A DNA stretch of 64,000 nucleotides, from positions 62,001 to 126,000 of the forward strand of contig NZ_CAJZAG010000013.1 in the NCBI RefSeq assembly GCF_914271485.1, read 5' to 3'. This DNA comes from Cupriavidus pampae (GTDB lineage: Bacteria; Pseudomonadota; Gammaproteobacteria; Burkholderiales; Burkholderiaceae). The position numbers and the translations under genes were made by a program. The stretch's first letter is position 1. Every line of letters starts with the position of its first letter. The notes below the pieces were generated by a model, which did no database searches, was not told the origin of the DNA, and was given only the letters and a program-made list of their open reading frames with translations. Positions 61,320-64,000 of this stretch are shown one piece after another.

Positions 61320-61970
61320 ATGGCACGGGCTCTTCATTTCGTTGTCGCCAGCGGGCTGGTGGCCGCGATCGCGGGCTGCGCGGGTGCCCCCGCGGCGGCA
61401 CCGCAGGGCCCGGTCACGACCACCATCGATGTGGTCGAGCGCGACTGGCATACCGATATCTGCGTGCGCACCGACGATGCGGGACCCGCCATCGTGGCGT
61501 TTGCGGCCGGCTACGATGGCTCGCGTTTCCTGTGCTTCGGCTTTGGCGATCGGCGCTATGTCCTATCGCGCCAACGCGATGCGTGGACTTTGCTGTCCGC
61601 CCTGATTCCGGGCGACGGTGCGATCCTGCTGACGGTATTGCGGGACACCCCCGCCGCGGCATTCGGCGCCGACAACGTGGTGCGATTGGGCATCGATAAC
61701 GACGGACTCCAGCGGCTGCGCGCGTTCCTCGTCAAGTCGGTGCAGACGGACGCCGCCGGCGCGCCCATCAAACTCGGCGAAGGTCCGTACGAAGGCGGAT
61801 TGTTCCTGGGCGCGACGGCCACCTACGCAGGCTTCTATACCTGCAACACGTGGACGGCGGAAGGCCTGCGCACGGCGGGCGTGCCGGTCTACGGGCCCGT
61901 GCTGTTCGCCAGCGGCGTCATGAAACAAGTGCGCGCCCTGGCGGACAGTGCCGCCACGGCATCACGCTAG
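61320..61970 (+). CDS. DUF2459 (urease-region TIGR02117-like) lipoprotein
   Basis: A 216-residue protein with a lipobox (AAIAGC, Cys near residue 20) and the DUF2459 signature 'TTTIDVVERDWHTDICVRTDD', followed by 'FCFGFGDRRYVL' (here FLCFGFGDRRY) and 'FYTCNTWTAEGLRTAG'. The family is found near urease genes in some genomes but is broader; function is unknown. The ATG at 61320 with GAGG upstream fits the lipobox; a TTG at 61299 would overlap the kinase stop. It lies directly after the sensor kinase. Confidence 0.82.
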   Translation: MARALHFVVASGLVAAIAGCAGAPAAAPQGPVTTTIDVVERDWHTDICVRTDDAGPAIVAFAAGYDGSRFLCFGFGDRRYVLSRQRDAWTLLSALIPGDGAILLTVLRDTPAAAFGADNVVRLGIDNDGLQRLRAFLVKSVQTDAAGAPIKLGEGPYEGGLFLGATATYAGFYTCNTWTAEGLRTAGVPVYGPVLFASGVMKQVRALADSAATASR

Positions 61971-62119
61971 CAAGGTCCGGGGCTGCAAACCGTGGTGCTG
62001 CTGCCCGCTGGCGGCGTGACGACAGTCGTGCGATTGGGCGGTTGCGGATCGCTGCTGCTGAAGGACACGCAGCCGGCAAGTGCAACGGGGACCAGCAACA
62101 GCACTAGAAATCTGGACAT
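61967..62119 (-). CDS. Small lipoprotein (50 residues)
   Basis: A 50-residue protein with a signal and lipobox (MSRFLVLLLVPVALAGCVSF, Cys at 17) and a short Pro/Ser/Thr tail with two more cysteines (VCSPGPC). It resembles tiny envelope lipoproteins annotated as hypothetical in Burkholderiaceae. The ATG at 62119 is supported by GGGAG upstream. It ends tail-to-tail with the DUF2459 gene: both stop codons share the CTAG at 61967-61970. Confidence 0.65.
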   Translation of the reverse strand: MSRFLVLLLVPVALAGCVSFSSSDPQPPNRTTVVTPPAGSSTTVCSPGPC

Positions 62120-62263
62120 GGTTTCGCTCCCACAGGGTTCGGTTGTCGGCAAGCGGCGCTCATCGGCGTCTTTGTAGAAAGTATAGGCAGGCGACTTTTG
62201 GTTCCGCCATCGGCCCTTCTCCTACAAACGCCACGCCACATACACCGCCCCCCACAACGAAAC

Positions 62264-62283
62264 AAGCCGCCTAGGGGCGGCTT
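62264..62283 (-). terminator. Rho-independent terminator of the porin gene
   Basis: An AAGCCGCC/GGCGGCTT stem with a TAGG loop, followed on the minus strand by TGTTTCGTT. Three copies of GCGGCTTG(AGT) run to 62306 on the porin side. Confidence 0.75.
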
Positions 62284-62363
62284 GAGTGCGGCTTGAGTGC
62301 GGCTTGTTTGCGATGCCAACACGCGCGGGTGCGGACGTTGCCGCCGCCCCCGCGCGCCTGTCA

Positions 62364-63440
62364 TCAGAAGCGGTGACGCAGACCCACCAGCACGCCGGTC
62401 TGGTTCGCACCCGCCACAGCGGTACCCGCGCCGGACAGACCCAGGCTCGAGCCGTCCTTGTTCTTGGTGTAACCCACGTTCACGTACGCATCGGTACGCT
62501 TCGAGAACGCGTAGTCGGCCGACAGCACGAACATCCACGGATCCGCACCGCTGTTGTGGGTGTCGGTGTAGTACGCCGAGCCGGTCAGCGACAGCGCCGG
62601 CGAAATGCGATACAGACCGCCGAGCCAGTACACGTTGTTACGCGTGGTCGCGGCCGTTGCGCTCGCGGTGCCGTCGTCACGCATCCAGCGATAGCCGGCG
62701 AACACCTTGGCCACCGTGAAGTCGTACGAAGCGCCAACTGCCAGGCGCTTGGCCGAGCGGTCGGACAGCGCGGCGGTCGCGCCCTGGAACTGGTCGTAGG
62801 CGATGCCCACCGACGCCGGACCCGTGGCGTAGGACAGGCCAGCGCCGAAATTGCGCGCGGCCTTGGGGCTGCCCGGGATTTCGCCGTTGTTGTCGCGGCC
62901 CGTGCTGTAGAAGCCCGTGCCGGTCAGGCCGCCGAACTTGCCCGTGTACTTGATAGCGTTGTCGGCACGGCCGTTGAACTGCGAGTCAACCGAGTTCAGC
63001 GAGTAGCGCGGGCCCACGCCCATCGGGTCATAAGCACCGAACAGGTCGTACAGCGCGTTCTGCTGGCGGCCGAGCGTAACGGCGCCGAACGTGCCTTGCA
63101 GGCCGACGAAAGCCTGACGGCCGAACAGACGGCCACCCTGGCCCGACACGCCGGTGTCGATATCGAAGCCGGACTCGAGCTGGAAGATGGCCTTCAGACC
63201 ACCGCCCAGATCTTCGGTACCGCGCAGACCCCAGCGCGAGCCCGACATGTTGCCGGAGGTCACACGGGCCACGGTCTTGCCATTGCCGCCGGGCACGTGG
63301 GTCGCGACTTCCACGCCTGCATCGGCAATGCCGTACAACGTCACATTGGTGGCCGACTGTGCCAGGGCACCACCGGAAATGGCGCAGGTACCCGCTGCGG
63401 CCGTCAGAGCAAGGAGAGCTTTCTTCACTGGATTTCTCAT
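62364..63440 (-). CDS. Burkholderiales-type general porin
   Basis: A 358-residue outer-membrane beta-barrel porin. The signal peptide (MRNPVKKALLALTAAAGTCA, cleavage after ALAQ region) is followed by 'SATNVTLYGIADAGVEVATH' and 'SGNMSGSRWGLRGTEDLGGGLKAIFQLE', the constriction loop and 'LGRQQNALYDLFGAYDP'. It ends in the barrel-insertion Phe (GLRHRF). It forms trimeric channels for small solutes. The ATG at 63440 gives a proper signal. A terminator follows at 62264-62283. Confidence 0.95.
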   Translation of the reverse strand: MRNPVKKALLALTAAAGTCAISGGALAQSATNVTLYGIADAGVEVATHVPGGNGKTVARVTSGNMSGSRWGLRGTEDLGGGLKAIFQLESGFDIDTGVSGQGGRLFGRQAFVGLQGTFGAVTLGRQQNALYDLFGAYDPMGVGPRYSLNSVDSQFNGRADNAIKYTGKFGGLTGTGFYSTGRDNNGEIPGSPKAARNFGAGLSYATGPASVGIAYDQFQGATAALSDRSAKRLAVGASYDFTVAKVFAGYRWMRDDGTASATAATTRNNVYWLGGLYRISPALSLTGSAYYTDTHNSGADPWMFVLSADYAFSKRTDAYVNVGYTKNKDGSSLGLSGAGTAVAGANQTGVLVGLRHRF

Positions 63441-63743
63441 TCTGTTAATACGAGGAGTGACCCTGGGTCCGGGTCCTGCACGCGGGGCTCGCAGCGGCCG
63501 AAGCCGGTGCCCGCGCGGGACCACATGTATGAGGGACGGGCGGATTGTTACAAACGTTTGTGAAAGCGATGTGTCGATGAAGGCGCCGGATTACCCCCCA
63601 AACGAGGCATATGCGACACAAACTGCGCTGGAAACTCCTAATTGCGATAAATCGTGACCGGCGATTTGGTAGGATTCGGGGTTTTCTTTTCGGCGGCATG
63701 ATGCGAGCGGGGGTTTTCCACGCGCGCGGGCGCCAGCCAGCAC
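63441..63743. promoter_or_regulatory. Divergent promoter region of porin and PBP1A
   Basis: The gap of about 303 bases between the divergent porin and penicillin-binding protein genes holds an AAATCG-N7-CGATTT dyad (63649-63667). It is more AT-rich than its neighbours, as expected for promoters. No gene is seen. Confidence 0.4.
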
Positions 63744-64000
63744 ATGCGCCTGGATCAGTTCAAGACCGTTGCTTTGTCCCGCTTTGCGTTCCTTCAGCGC
63801 CTGCGTCTTCCCGCAGTTGGGCTCCATTTCCGCCCCACCCGGCGTGGCATCATGCTCGCCGGTGCAGCAGTGCCGGCGGCATTCCTGCTCTATGTGCTGG
63901 TGCTCCTTCCGTTTACGCCGGGAATCAGCGACATCCGCAAGGCCAAGTCCGAGCAGCCCGCGCGCGTGTTGTCCGAGGATGGCAAGGAGATTGCCGTCTA
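63744..64000 (+). CDS. mrcA: Penicillin-binding protein 1A, N-terminal part (3' truncated by window edge)
   Basis: An in-frame open sequence runs to the edge from the ATG at 63744. It encodes a cytoplasmic lead, a membrane helix (about 36-55) and 'PFTPGISDIRKAKSEQPARVLSEDGKEIAVY', which is the typical N-terminus before the glycosyltransferase domain of PBP1A. This bifunctional enzyme polymerises and crosslinks peptidoglycan. An internal ATG at 63852 is a less likely start. The catalytic domains lie beyond the window. Confidence 0.8.
   Translation, partial: MRLDQFKTVALSRFAFLQRLRLPAVGLHFRPTRRGIMLAGAAVPAAFLLYVLVLLPFTPGISDIRKAKSEQPARVLSEDGKEIAV

Noticed and set aside
1..64000. tRNA, rRNA, insertion sequence or prophage genes
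   Set aside because: No cloverleaf-like gaps, transposase, integrase or phage structural motifs were seen in the intergenic regions or reading frames.

Overview
The window is GC-rich, densely coding DNA from a Gram-negative betaproteobacterium, most likely a Cupriavidus/Ralstonia-type member of the Burkholderiaceae. This rests on the Burkholderiales-type general porin, an orphan Bug-family (TctC-like) binding protein, PBP1A, and many LysR/MFS, BON-domain and drug-efflux genes. No rRNA, tRNA, CRISPR array, transposase or phage gene was seen. Both edges cut genes: a LysR regulator on the left and PBP1A on the right.

Layout. 1-5.2 kb: two LysR regulators, an MFS permease, a nitronate monooxygenase and a luciferase-like oxidoreductase. 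5.2-10.1 kb: an exported trypsin-fold pseudoprotease with two C-terminal repeats, then two c-di-GMP enzymes (a membrane GGDEF protein and a PAS-GGDEF-EAL protein). 10.2-17.8 kb: a complete, tightly coupled seven-gene Nit1C cluster on the minus strand (nitB-nitC-nitD-nitE-nitF-nitG-nitH). It has a near-perfect sigma-54 promoter upstream and a divergent MocR-type regulator. 17.8-18.1 kb: CT-rich palindromic repeats. 18.2-25.3 kb: a phosphoglycerate dehydrogenase, SoxR with a canonical sox-box promoter facing a Rid-family protein, a stand-alone pyruvate-dehydrogenase-type E1, an orphan AbiEi-like regulator and a MEKHLA protein. 25.5-31.7 kb: an accessory block of small stress- or envelope-type genes, including two BON paralogues, a host-attachment-family protein, DUF2188, lipoproteins and acidic proteins. 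31.8-39.9 kb: an MFS exporter with LysR, then an emrB/emrA/outer-membrane-factor efflux set with an HxlR regulator. 40.2-46.1 kb: a giant double-length UvrA preceded by a LexA box. 46.3-51.0 kb: a MacA-MacB-outer membrane factor operon. 51.1-55.4 kb: a Bug protein, gamma-glutamyltransferase, Lrp and an EamA permease. 55.4-57.0 kb: an SGNH hydrolase fused to a bulb-type lectin. 57.2-62.1 kb: an ArnT-like glycosyltransferase divergent from a PmrAB-like two-component system, then two small lipoproteins. 62.3-64 kb: a porin and the start of PBP1A.

The most coherent system is Nit1C. A nitrilase, radical SAM enzyme, GNAT, AIR-synthase-like protein, flavoprotein monooxygenase and two small nitrogen-starvation-type proteins are translationally coupled behind a sigma-54 promoter. 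This fits a nitrogen-scavenging role; the family has been linked to cyanide assimilation. The biochemistry of most of its subunits is still undefined. Other points of interest are the LexA-controlled tandem UvrA, the sox-box-controlled Rid protein next to an orphan E1, the pseudoprotease, and the lectin-tagged hydrolase.
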